Notes under the pieces: model-generated
Told to the model about the DNA's origin: nothing
The model's input: the letters and a program-made list of their open reading frames with translations, nothing else
The model's database searches: none
Shown: in pieces, positions 37,898 to 49,105 of the stretch
Position numbering within the stretch: the stretch's first letter is position 1
How the letters are laid out: the number at the start of each line of letters is the position of its first letter
Assembly: GCA_947652605.1 (NCBI GenBank)
Contig: OX393581.1
Location: forward strand, 33,102,788 to 33,166,787
Length of the DNA stretch: 64,000 bases
DNA from: Elmis aenea
Lineage: Eukaryota > Arthropoda > Insecta > Coleoptera > Elmidae
Direction: 5' to 3'
Made by a program: the position numbers and the translations under genes

Positions 37898-40800
37898 GTA
37901 TAGTTTTCCAGTATTTATTTAATCATTAATTATATTGAAACTACGGGTACAAAACAAAACAAAAAAATCCAAGAGAAACTTGGAGAGGGAATTTTTACCC
38001 CTCAGTTTTTATTTTTAGATATAAATTAACTAAAATGATCATTTTATGTTTTGAGATAAGAACAATTGAGTGCGGTATTCATTTTTTGACATATCTTTAA
38101 ATATTATCTTAAAAATTATTATTAACTCTTTTATTTGCGAGGAACGCCATATTGAATGTTCATATTTATAAACTTAAAAAATCGCAATGCATTAATATTT
38201 CACTTCAAAAGTAAATCATTAAAAGTGAAAAAAATGTAATATTCATTTTTCAATCAACATACAGTTAAAGCGATATACAGAAATAAATTCAATCATTCAA
38301 TAACTTGCATTACATTACGTAAGAGTACCCATTTTAATTAAAATACCCCCAATAACGAAAACGATATTAAAAGAAAATGTTTTTTTAATAATTTTTGTTT
38401 ATTTTTCCAAGTTATCTGAAATTTGAAAAATTCTACACATTTTTGCTTCTTTAACCAACTAACTGTATAGTTTTCAAGATCACCCCATGGTCAAGTTATT
38501 GCAGACAGATTGTATTGTTTGCCAAGTTCCTCTTGACAAGTTTTCGAACTGCTTGTTTTTATAGTGCTTTTATTAGAACCCCTAAATAGGCAATTAATTA
38601 TTTAAAAAGTCAATATTTAAACACTATCATTTGATTTTATTTCAAACCTTTTTTCTAATTAAATGCTAGTATTTCAGTTTCAACTAATCTAAAGCAGTAT
38701 ACATTTAAAGTGAAATACTTTTACTATTTGCATAAAAACATTAAATTATTATGATGTATTTCATAATTACAAATAAGTTTAAACTTCAGTTTTTTTTTCT
38801 GAAACAAATTTTTGTTGATCCAGTATTTTTTAATTATTTTTGTGTATTATTAATTGATTTTGATTATCTTAATGAAGCATAAAGTTTTTTTTACATACAG
38901 AAATTTTTATGTGAATGATGATTAAACAAAGTTGTTATTAGATTCCTTAAAACTAGTGAGGTGGAGGGTACGTAACAACAATATGTACAATAATTGTTCA
39001 CTTTCATTATTTGTTGATGCTACAAGCAACTTGCGAGGTGGTAGTTGTCTCTACTACAGATTTGTGAAAAATTAATGATTTCTAGAGGCCATCGATCACT
39101 TCTCCTGCAGCGACTGCCAAGGTAAATTTGTAGTCTTCCATTACAATCAAACCTTTTTGCAGCTGTATATCAATCAGAATAATAGGAAAAAAAATGTATT
39201 TTGCAATATACACTACAGTAGGTCATTTCATTCTAAATAGTTCCATTTTGGTTATGGTTAATCCAGCAATGCCCAAGTTTCAAAACTGTTGTTTAGTTTA
39301 CAACATTTTTGGTTTATATATTGTTGTAATAATTTTGTATTTTCAGTATTTAAACTTAAAAGAAGGGTCACTCTCATAAACAACGTTTTCTAAGATGTAC
39401 AAATATTCTCAAGATTTTTTTGAATGCATTTCTAAATTTAAATAATACGTAATTTTTAGTGATGTTTTGTTTTTTTTTTTCTGTAACATTTCAAACATTT
39501 CTAGATATTTGAAATTAAAATCGTGATTTTAATTCTGGTAATTAATTTATCCTATTTTGAAAACATTTTGAGAATTGCACTAGAAAATGTACTGACAATA
39601 TGAATTAATCTTGAATACATAATTGTTGCAAAATATACATTTTACCAATGTATTTACTTAAGTCAGTTACTCAATAGGGAACTATACAGGGCTTACAGGG
39701 TGATTGAAATTCGAGTTTAAGCATGGGTCGCTTATTATAATAGCTAGAGTATAGGTTTAAATTTAGCAAAGCTGCTAAATTCGATGCTTATTGATAATCC
39801 AAAGAGAAATTGGAAATATCTCAAACGGTATCCGAAAAAATTAGGAAATACTGAAAAGTCCATTTTTGAAAATCGGTTATAACTCCTTTGGAGTTTGAAA
39901 TATTTTAAATGTGTAAAAAAGTTGCAGCAACTTTTTAAGCCAAATCGGATGGTGTTCACAAATTTTTTCTAGGTCGATTCGTTTTTGTTTTATACAACCA
40001 ACTTTGTTTTTTCTTATGGGCAGCATATCGCGTTTTTCTTCGTTATTAAAGTTCATTTTTACGACTAACAGGCCTTCAAAACTTTTAGTTTGTTGATCGG
40101 TTGTCATGGAAACAACATAAACTACAATGACCGGCCAACCTGATTTATAATGGTTATTGTTTAAATCGTATTTTTTGAAATTTGACAATGAAAGAAGAAG
40201 TAAAATACCATGTGTAATACATCAATGGATTCAGAAAAATAAATGCTATTTGATTATGTAAATAGCAAAAATTGCGCCCATAAGAAAAAACAAAGTTGGT
40301 TGTTATAAAACAAAAACTAATCGATCTAGGAAAAATTTGTGTTCACCATCCGATTCAGCTTAAAAAGTTGCTTCAGCAATGTTTTAACACATTTGAAATA
40401 TTTCATACTCCAAAGGAGTTATAGACTATTTTTAAAAATCGTATTTTCCAGTTTTTCCTAATTTTCTCGGATGCCGTTTGAGATATTTCCAATTTCTCTT
40501 TGGATTATCAATGAACATCGAATTTAGTAACTTTGCCAAATTTAAACCTACCCTCTAGCTATTATAATAAGCGAGATCCCCATGCTTAAACTCGAATTTC
40601 AATCACCCTGTATAGTAAAACTGCTACTTAAAATGGAACTGAACCTTTAAAAGTGACTTAATAAATTCCAAAAAAGCTTTTTTTGCGCACGTGTTGTAAT
40701 ATAGTGAACAAACCTCATTTATATCTATACTTAAAAAATTATAAAACAAGTTGCAATAAATTTAAAGTATTTTTCATTGAAACCAATCACAATTTTAAAA

Positions 40801-43800
40801 GTGTAAATTGGTAAGTTTTCTGGAAATGTTGAGTTACAGAAAAAAAAAAAAATTGTCTTCCATTCACATTACTAAAAGTTTCAAGTGTGTAAATAAAAGT
40901 TTTACTTTGTTAGCCAGTAATGAATGTTTTTTTAATGTAAAGGCTGTTAAAGTTAGTGCTGATAAATAAATAATCAAGCATTTACCATAATTTTAGTGAT
41001 AGGAGTTGTACTGCATAATAGTGTGCTGGTTCTTATATTTGTATTTTAGTGTGAGCATAGCAAATTATGTATCACCTGTTAAGTATAACAAGATTTTGAT
41101 TTGTAATATGTTAACAGCATTAAAAAATAAAGAAATAATCTCAATCAGCATTTAAATAAATGACTTAACTGGGAAACAGAAACTGACTTTAAAGTGCTTA
41201 TATTTTAATGTAACGCTGATAGATTAGGATACTCATACATTCTTAATTGTTTTACAGTTTTTGAAGCACAAGTGATTTTTTAGATACTGCAGTACTACTG
41301 TGAATACAAAATAATTAGTTTTTTTGATTAAGTTTTTTAAAACCTATTAAGATTACATGCAGTTATTTAACTTTCAGTTTTTGTTATTATGATGATGCAC
41401 AAGTCATAACTGCTAGAAATCTAAATGGAACTAGTACATATTACAATATTATTAAACCAGTTTTATTATCAGTTATTTTAAATGATACGAATTTTGAGAA
41501 TACTAAAGTATTAATTCAGATTGGTACAGCTGTAACTTTTCATAAACTGGAGCTGTGAGGGTATGTCAATAACAACTCAATTAAAATGTTTTACTTTTGT
41601 TTCTGGTTTTGAAATGTTTTTTTAAATTTGAATGTAAATTAAATCAGTAAAAAAAACTTGAGTTTCTTGCTGTATATTCATGAATTAATTTTATATTTGG
41701 ACTACATAGTAATTAAATTTCTGTTGATTAATCAAGAATATACAGAAAGAAAACCTTGTACGATTCTTCAACAAACCATCGATAAGTGTTACGTATTATT
41801 TTTCTTCCTGACAGTTTCATTTGAGTATATGATCTACAAGAACCTGAAACAGTAGCATATACTGAACTTTAAAAAGGAAAAAAATTGGCATGGGACTCAT
41901 AACAATAAGCATTCACGTATAGATTGTAAAGTAGATTGACCATGTCAGTAGTTTATTTTTTTTGATAATTTCATTTAATTTGAGTATCATTGGCACTTTT
42001 CCTTATTACTTTTGACTGAAATATTTGTTACCATAATATATCTTAACTGTGTCTCTAATGCATGTTCTTTAAATTTGTTAGATAAAACATGTGATATCAC
42101 AAGCAACTCAAGAGCAGTACGTGTGCCTATGGCTGGGTTGTAAGGTTCATGGTCGTACATCGTGTTCCCGATCGTGGTTGGAACGTCATGTGCTAGCCCA
42201 TGCTGGAACGAAACCATTTCGCTGCATCGTCGAAGGCTGTGGAATGAGATTCAACTCACAGGTATTATATTTCACTACTTTTTCGTTAAAGCAAAGCCCA
42301 ACAAAAAAATAACTTTATGTTTGTGTTAAATTGGTTCTTTTGATTTCTTTAAAAATTTTATAGTTTTTGGAAATCTTCATATCTTTTGACTTACTTTCAC
42401 CTTTTTATTTTTCTTAACTGCTCTGAAGTAAATTTTTGTTTTTTAAAGATTGATTTAATGTTTGCATAGAAGTGCGAAGTGGCTGGTACTTTCTTCTATT
42501 TCGTTTCTAAATTATTAATTGTTTTTTCATTTGACCAAGTTCACCAGTGAAACTTATGTCTCTTACATTTTTTGTTAATTTATCAACTGGTCTTTTCTCT
42601 TTCTACTTTTCAATCTCATTTACGTAACAAAAATTATATATTTCATAATGCCTGTTTAATTTTAGCTAACCTTGGAAAGACATGTCAATGGACATTTCAA
42701 TACAGATAATTCGCAAAATGGAAGTGCCAAAAAATCCGTCGAAAATGGATCGATTAAATTATTTAAGCGCAACGGGAAAAAGTTACGGTTCCGACGTCAG
42801 CCGTGGTCAGGTAAAATAATTTAATTTAAATTACAATCAACTTTCAATAGCAGTTAAAAATTGCTTGTTATTATCCGAAATAGTTAAACTAATTTTTTTT
42901 GTTAATTGAATAAATTTGACATACTTACTAAAAAATTATTATGTAATTAAAAGCTACAGATGGTGAATGTTTTTACATACATGTTATGATCCAAAAGTCT
43001 TTATGGAGCAACTAAAATGCATATTCAAATTATGTGAATAATATTTCAAAGTAAATAACCGTACTTGAATTAATCCCATCGTTTTAATTAAATATCAATA
43101 TCGAAAATTCAAATGTTTATCGCGGTTACCATAATATTTAGCGAAAATTTGATATCGGTCTCATATGTTATTTTTTTGAGATAAATGTGCCTGTGTTATC
43201 AGATTTTTTATATCTTTTTCATTATGGCAGTATAGACGAAAAATGATTTTTCATGGGTTTTGAATAATAACTATAACTTCTTTATTTATTAAAATGGAAC
43301 TAAATGTTATTAAGGTTTTCATAAACACCTTTGTGCTTAATTTAAAAAATAAAAAAAAGTTTTTAACGAAGTCAATTTTTGAGATATGAAGTAAATTTAT
43401 ATTCTCCATATAGAAAGTGTAGTAGGCCATGACTTTATATAAAAGACAATTTTCTTAGCTTTTCAAAATTATATACTTTCATGTACGTATTCCAAAAAAA
43501 ATCGAGATATGGCTAATTTTGTGAAAGTGTTATCATCCCAGGTTGCCGTGATTTCATAAACAAGTGATGTTTGCAATAAATAAACAACTAAACGTCATTT
43601 CCAAGTAAATTTTGCTGCAGCCGCTATGTTTTTATCACTGTAAATGTAAACTTCTAACATATTGATTATTAAACTGTTCAAATTTAGCCATGTTCACAAA
43701 CCCACAATAAATGGATATACATTACCAATTTGCTTAAAATTTTAAAAATTTACTTGGAATTGTTGTTTAGTTGTTTTTTAATTGCAAATATCACTTGTAT

Positions 43801-46800
43801 ATAAGAATCATGGCAAACTGTGATGATAAAATTTTTACAAAACTAAGCATATCACAGTTATTTTTTGCAACACACATATAAAAGTATACATTTTTGAAAA
43901 TCTAAAAATATACTCTTATATACAGGGTTATCATTTTTCGAGGGCCACTATGGGGATCTAGTAAACGGTAAGAGTTAGGACTTCAATTAAATTAGGGCAA
44001 AGCTGTATATTTACATGCTTAATAATTTGACACAAACAGAACTTATCTAGCTTTTTTAGTTTTTGAGATATAGGGAAAAAAGTAAAAAAGTGGATTTCTG
44101 TTTTTTTGCCTTTAACTTTTTCATTTGATGTTGAATCGTTTCTGTAAAAACTTCTTCAAGGCCACTTTTTGCAAGGAATCAAAATTTCTAATTATATTTT
44201 CTATGCAACGTTTCGCTTTTTTTAAACCATCATCATCATCAATATTTATAGAATATTCTCCTCAGTTAAAAGTAATAAAATACACTAATACATTATTAAT
44301 CCCTTATTTGGCATACAAGAATGTACAGGGTGGGCAAATTTCGATGTTTTCATAGAGAATCTCGGTAACTATAAGAGGTATCAAAAAACGGACCGCGCAT
44401 CCTCGATTTTTTTTTTCGAGAAAAAGTTAATGGTGAAAACTAAAATTGGTTATCGTCTTTTGTTTTCGAGTTATCGCCGATAACTCGATTTTTCGACTTT
44501 TCATTTTATACTATATCTCACTTGTTTATGAAAATAGACAATAATAATTTTGACGTTCTACAGGCATTTTTTTGATAAGAATGCAGTAGCGTAGAGAATT
44601 TTTCAAAAAAAATAATCAGAAATTCGAGTTGTGACACAAAGTTGTATTTTTTTAAATGGAACTCATAGTTAGCTATGACTTATTTAAATTTCATATTTTT
44701 TTGTCATTCCAAATATATAAGGGTTGATGTATTTATTTTCAATAATACGCAAGTTACGAAGGTTTTTTAGATTTTTAAAAAAACAAAAGTATAGTAGGCT
44801 GTGAAAACAAAAACAAAACAAGGTGTAAAACCTTTTAAAACTCATATGGTACAAGTTACGAAGGTTTTGTAATTCGTTGTTGTGATAAACATTATAAATA
44901 TTTGAACATAAGATAAACTACATTCCTCCAGATTCCGACTATATCGTTTCTTGAGCCCATGTTACGTCCCTATTGCAAGAAATATGTAGGACTAAAATTT
45001 CGGATTGTTTCAGCTTGCTGTAACTTAATACTTTAAAAAGAATAGAAAATGCAGTAAACAACCCAAAAACCACAATGATTGTTTTCATTATTAGATTCAA
45101 AAAGTTTTAGTTGATTATTTATTTCTCTGTATGCATATTTAGAATATGGTTCCTCTGGAATTTTATTAATACTTCTGTAATAAAGTAAGCGATTTTACAT
45201 TTTCTTATTTTATAGCTCGCATGTTCGATTTCTTTGATGGGGGCATCATGGAAGGTTTGCAGCATCAACTCCTTACAATGACAGACAAACGAACCAATGG
45301 TCAAATCGAAGGAGTCCCTGGTGATACCGTCACGGTACACAGTCGTGTTTTAGCAAACAGAATCGAAGCAGATGGAAAAAAGAAGTTTTTATTGAGGTGG
45401 AACCCTCCAGATATGTAAGTTTTTAATGTTGATTTTGACAGGTACTTAATGATAGCATACGTTTGACTTTTAAGTATAGGTCAAGCAAATTGTGCAAGTA
45501 ATTTTAAAATAAGTGAATTATGGTCGATCCCGACTTTGTATTGTACATTTGTTTATGCAATCAAGGAATTTTACAAGTGCCTATGACATTTATGAATACC
45601 TATTTGAAACCCAAATAGAGAGGAGCTATTGCAGTTAAACGTGTGAATTATAATAAAATAAAAAATACTTATTATCTTGGTAAACATTTCATAACAATTA
45701 AAAGAAGATACAGTTGATGTTTAAAAACCTTACTTTTTTATTATATCTCTCTTTAAGATTTATTATTTGACCTTTGTTAACAACAAACCACAGCCCTAAG
45801 ACATTTGACAAAAGTAATGACTTTGTGCAACTTTTTTTTTAATAACTATTCTAAAACAGTAACCAGTTGACATAAACTGTATAAATGTTATACAAGCCTA
45901 AATTAATTCTTAAGAAATCCACAAGCCAAGAAAAATTAAATTAAGATACATAAAAATTTTAATTTAGATTTGTATTAAGTAACATGTTAAACATTTTTTT
46001 TAACTGTTGAAAACAAATTTAACTCTTAGGAATTATGCTACACAATTAGTATCAAATTTTGGCAGTTTTCTTGCAAAATTAATTTCAGGTTCAGTTGTAA
46101 TTTAGATCAATTTTATTTATTTCAATTTTTTTAATTTTAATACTTCCCTATTTGATACACTAGAATTTAATGTCAACAATAACATTTTACTGTTTGTGGG
46201 TGCTACTTGACTATGAAGGTGCAACTAATAGTAAATATCAGAATAAAAACAGTATCTTAAAGTACCGTACATAATAGTTTTTGTTTATTAAATTTTAATT
46301 CAGAAAACCATTTATGAGGAACTTAACTCAAAAAGTGCTACTTCTACCAATATAAAAAATAACATAATCCGGAACTTATGAACAAATAATAATAAAATAC
46401 TTTTAACACAAGATACAAACTAATTTGTATGACTTTTTGTCTTAATGTGTGTTGAACGTTTTGTAATGGGACAGTGCTACTATAACTTCAAGAACTGTGA
46501 ATGAACAACTGTTTTAACAAAATGATGCCTTTTTTATACATTTTGATATTTGAATATGTGTGTACAATGCTGTTTGTGTAAAAATGTTATGTTAAGAAAG
46601 TTTTGTTAACTACTGCTTACAAAATCGTGTGATTCAACAAAGTTTCACTTTTAACAAATGACTTGCTGCTTTCGTTGGACCTCTCCAAGATTTTGGTCAC
46701 TTTCAAAACAAAAATCAAGACCTACTAGATTCCTAATAATCATCATTTGGATATATGATTTTGAGAAGTCAAATAAAGAGTAGAATTTATTAATTTCCAA

Positions 46801-49105
46801 TTTGAAATTATAGTATTAAGAATGTACAACTTTTTCACAGTTGCTTTAACTCAGTTTAAATAATGTACATCCAAACTTCTTGAGCATTTTGAAGTTAACG
46901 GTACAGTTTCAGTGCTCTGAGAGGGAGGGTTTTGGCCATGAATCTATCTTAAAATAAGTTGGTACTGAACTGTTCCAAACATAAATTAAATATATAAATT
47001 TTAGAACATAAGAAATTGTAATGACATATTTACTAAATTTAAGTTTTCGAAGCATTTTGATAAAGAAAAACAATTCTGTAAATGATAAAAAATATTAATA
47101 ATAACCCTTTGAGAAGTAGTGGATTGTATATCAAAAATTGTTTTTAAATGCAAATTTGAAACAAGTAACACGAAAAAAATGACTACGCCAAATTTTTTGT
47201 TTTAATTTCAAGTGAGTTGTAATCTAGGGTGTATTGGAAAAAAAGATGCTCGTAGATAATTATTTTCCAAGTTTTACAATACTTTGTTTTACAAAATATC
47301 GGATGCCACCACAACATTTTTATAATTATTATTTCTTATTTTGCCTCCAAAAAAATATGTACACCCAAGGTTAAAATGGACTCAAATATTTAAACTCTTT
47401 AAAAAAATAATTGGTACTATCGAGGTTAAAAAAATTAATATAATTTACTCTTTGTATTTACGTAACAAGATATTCATGTAAGTTTTTCGATAACACCGTC
47501 ATTAGATGATCCAATTTATTCTACAGGGAATCACATTTAGAATATTAAGAACTAATATTGGATTTTGCTAACATGTGTGCAGTTGCTAATTTCAATATTT
47601 CAGAACTTTTTAAAGACTACTTTTGCACACTGGATACAATTTTTAGAGTATAAAACCCATAGTTTTACCCTTGACTATAATATAGTCAAGGGTTTTACTG
47701 TGTATTTCGTATATACTTTATTAAGTTAATTAATTACTGACATATCGTTAAGTGTTTTCTATGATACTTGCTGATGGTAATTTTGCAGCTTATTTTCAGC
47801 GTAGCTGCACATGATTAAGTGCTGTTCAGACAGATTCAAATTCAAAAGGGACCTTTGGGATCTCACTTATTATTAGAGATGGAGCATATGTTTCAGATAT
47901 GTGCAACTGTTTTCATGACAAGTGAAAAAGTTTAAAAAAATTGAGTTAAAACTTTGACAGTATTTTTTGTGTGAACATTTTTTATGAAAACTTTTTATAG
48001 GCGCCATATTTTATTTTCATGTAGTTGGCTAGGTCTTTTTCGAAAAATATATTACTTGATTATTTTATTTACATTAATAAAATAGATATTGACACATTGA
48101 AGATAGCTCAGGAAAAAAAAATACTTTAGTGACATTATAAAATTTTTTGACATGTTGGTGCAATCGCATGCTTCAGCAAAAAGTTAATAAGATCACTGAA
48201 TGCAGAACATCAAATTTTTGTGAAGAAGTTTTTTTACAAAATTTAACGTTTTTATAAATAAAGAACAAAAAAAAACATTTTCACAGATTGTTTTCGCTTC
48301 GGTGAAAACTGTTGCAGATATCTGAACTCTATTTTGATATTATTAATCAGCATGAAATTTAGCAACTTTTACCAAATTTAAAACTATCGACTGTTCCAAT
48401 TAAAAACTGAGATAACAGCGGTCACCTTCGAATTTAAATCAATCTGTATGTATTTTAACACTTGTTTATCTAGTTTTTTGATGCAATAAATTTTAGGGTA
48501 TAATTCTAGTTTAATAAAATGGATCGTCTTGTATAAACCTCAAAAGTAGTGAGGAAAATTTAAAAAAAAACCTTTACAACTTCTTGATTTTAAAGATAAT
48601 ATTTAAAAAGCATGTTCTCAAGTTTTAATTGTTTAATTTTATAAGAATATTTTGCCTTACCATGTTTCCAATATTATTTGAATGATGATTGGTTCCTGCC
48701 TGTTACAAAGTTGTACCAAAGTAATCAGTTATATTTTAGATTAAAAAATATTCTGAATAAGAATATTCACTACTGTTTAAAATGTTAAGAAGTTGTAAAT
48801 GTTAATCATTATAATTTTTAGGTGCTTACATCTACTTAAATTAACATTTTCAGGCATTTTTAATTACTTCAATATTAATTTATTTCACATGTAATAACGA
48901 GTCTTCTAATTGGCAATTTTGCATTATTTTTTGCAGTGTACCAGATGAATGGGTAACTGAGAGTGAATTTAGTACAGCAAAAACTGTTTCCATTCGAACA
49001 CTAGAACCTTCTGCTATTAACGCACTGAAACCAATGTTGTTCCCAAACGATAGTTGCCAACCTGTAAGACAAAAGCAACGCCGCAAACCGTCTAAGCCTA
49101 TATGA
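36307..49105 (+). CDS. jing: jing / AEBP2 ortholog, PRC2-associated C2H2 zinc-finger protein (5' exon(s) not assigned)
   Basis: Joined exons 36307-37897, 42082-42261, 42666-42810, 45216-45414 and 48937-49105 give about 760 codons and end at TGA 49103-49105. All junctions are AG/GT and the phases match. Visible parts in order are: a long Ser/Thr/Asn/Pro/Lys-rich disordered region; three fingers (CRWAEC...LLEHLQIKH, CLWLGC...[15 protein letters not shown]...LERHVNGH); a basic patch, [15 protein letters not shown]; an [15 protein letters not shown] helix; and the C-terminal [10 protein letters not shown]...[20 protein letters not shown] block. This matches the AEBP2 order, which has the same finger spacing, a KR-rich linker, a DFFDAQ helix and an LLLHWMPEDILPDVWV block. 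In flies jing acts in tracheal, midline and appendage development. AEBP2 proteins are cofactors of Polycomb repressive complex 2 in the nucleus. The frame is open back to the acceptor at 36307 with no ATG before 36437, so at least one upstream coding exon is expected. Confidence 0.93.
37898..42081 (+). other. jing intron A with foldback element and candidate microexon
   Basis: This AT-rich intron has a GT donor and a TTTGTTAG acceptor. It contains the foldback MITE at 39694-40613 and a GC-richer 36-nt segment (39086-39121) bounded by AG and GT. Confidence 0.8.
39694..40613. mobile_element. Full-length foldback MITE with TACAGGGTGATTG ends
   Basis: Two inverted arms of about 330 bp (39694-40021 and 40276-40613) surround a loop of about 250 bp. 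The outer ends are TACAGGGTGATTGAAATTCG and CGAATTTCAATCACCCTGTA. The inner ends are CCAACTTTGTTTTTTCTTAT and its reverse complement. Frames of 71 and 103 codons on the arms are not genes. A solo arm of the family lies at 32958-33240. Confidence 0.9.
42082..42261 (+). CDS. jing: jing exon B (end of finger 1, finger 2, start of finger 3)
   Basis: This 180-nt, phase-0 exon begins [12 protein letters not shown] and contains the second finger CLWLGC...[13 protein letters not shown], the AEBP2-type finger with the long loop. It ends in FNSQ before a GT donor at 42262. Confidence 0.95.
42666..42810 (+). CDS. jing: jing exon C (end of finger 3 and basic patch)
   Basis: The acceptor is TTTTAG. The exon begins [10 protein letters not shown], completing finger 3, and continues with a Ser/Asn linker and the basic [17 protein letters not shown] patch. 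This patch corresponds to the KR-rich nucleosome/PRC2-contact region of AEBP2. The donor is at 42811, phase 1. Confidence 0.93.
43436..43928. mobile_element. Foldback MITE (third family)
   Basis: The left arm contains TCATAAACAAGTGATGTTTG and AAACAACTAAACGTCATT. The right arm returns these in reverse complement as AAATATCACTTGTATAT and TTTAGTTGTTTTTTAATT. The right end reaches TATACAGGGTTATC. The left boundary is approximate. Confidence 0.65.
44324..44760. mobile_element. Diverged member of the 22825-23477 foldback family
   Basis: It starts TACAGGGTGGGCAAATTTCG. As at 22825, it then shows GAATCTCGGTAACTAT and CTCGATTTTTTTTTTCGAG in the same order, and an internal AAATGGAACTCATAGTTAGC block. 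The right end is not clearly defined. Confidence 0.55.
45216..45414 (+). CDS. jing: jing exon D (DFFD helix and start of C-terminal domain)
   Basis: The acceptor is TTTATAG. The exon reads [20 protein letters not shown] (compare AEBP2 HDFFDAQTLDAIRHRAI) and then [20 protein letters not shown] and FLLRWNPPD. The donor ATGTAAGT splits the following Ile codon after two bases. Confidence 0.95.
45415..48936 (+). other. jing intron D
   Basis: AT-rich with no exon-like segments. A 13-bp-arm hairpin lies at 47667-47693. The acceptor is ATTTTTTGCAG. Confidence 0.8.
48937..49105 (+). CDS. jing: jing last coding exon
   Basis: It completes [20 protein letters not shown] and ends with a basic tail, [12 protein letters not shown], then TGA. 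The VPDEWV block aligns with LPDVWV of AEBP2. The tail is shorter than in vertebrate AEBP2. Confidence 0.95.

Larger units (their letters stand above)
42811..45215 (+). other. jing intron C with two foldback-type repeats
   Basis: This AT-rich intron carries an inverted-repeat element at about 43436-43928 and a TACAGGGTGGGC-ended element starting at 44324. No alternative exon is evident. Confidence 0.7.

Noticed and set aside
32988..40188. Similar small proteins at 32988-33185 and 39744-39959, apparently a conserved family
   Set aside because: Both lie on arms of the same foldback MITE. The similarity is nucleotide repeat homology, not a protein family.
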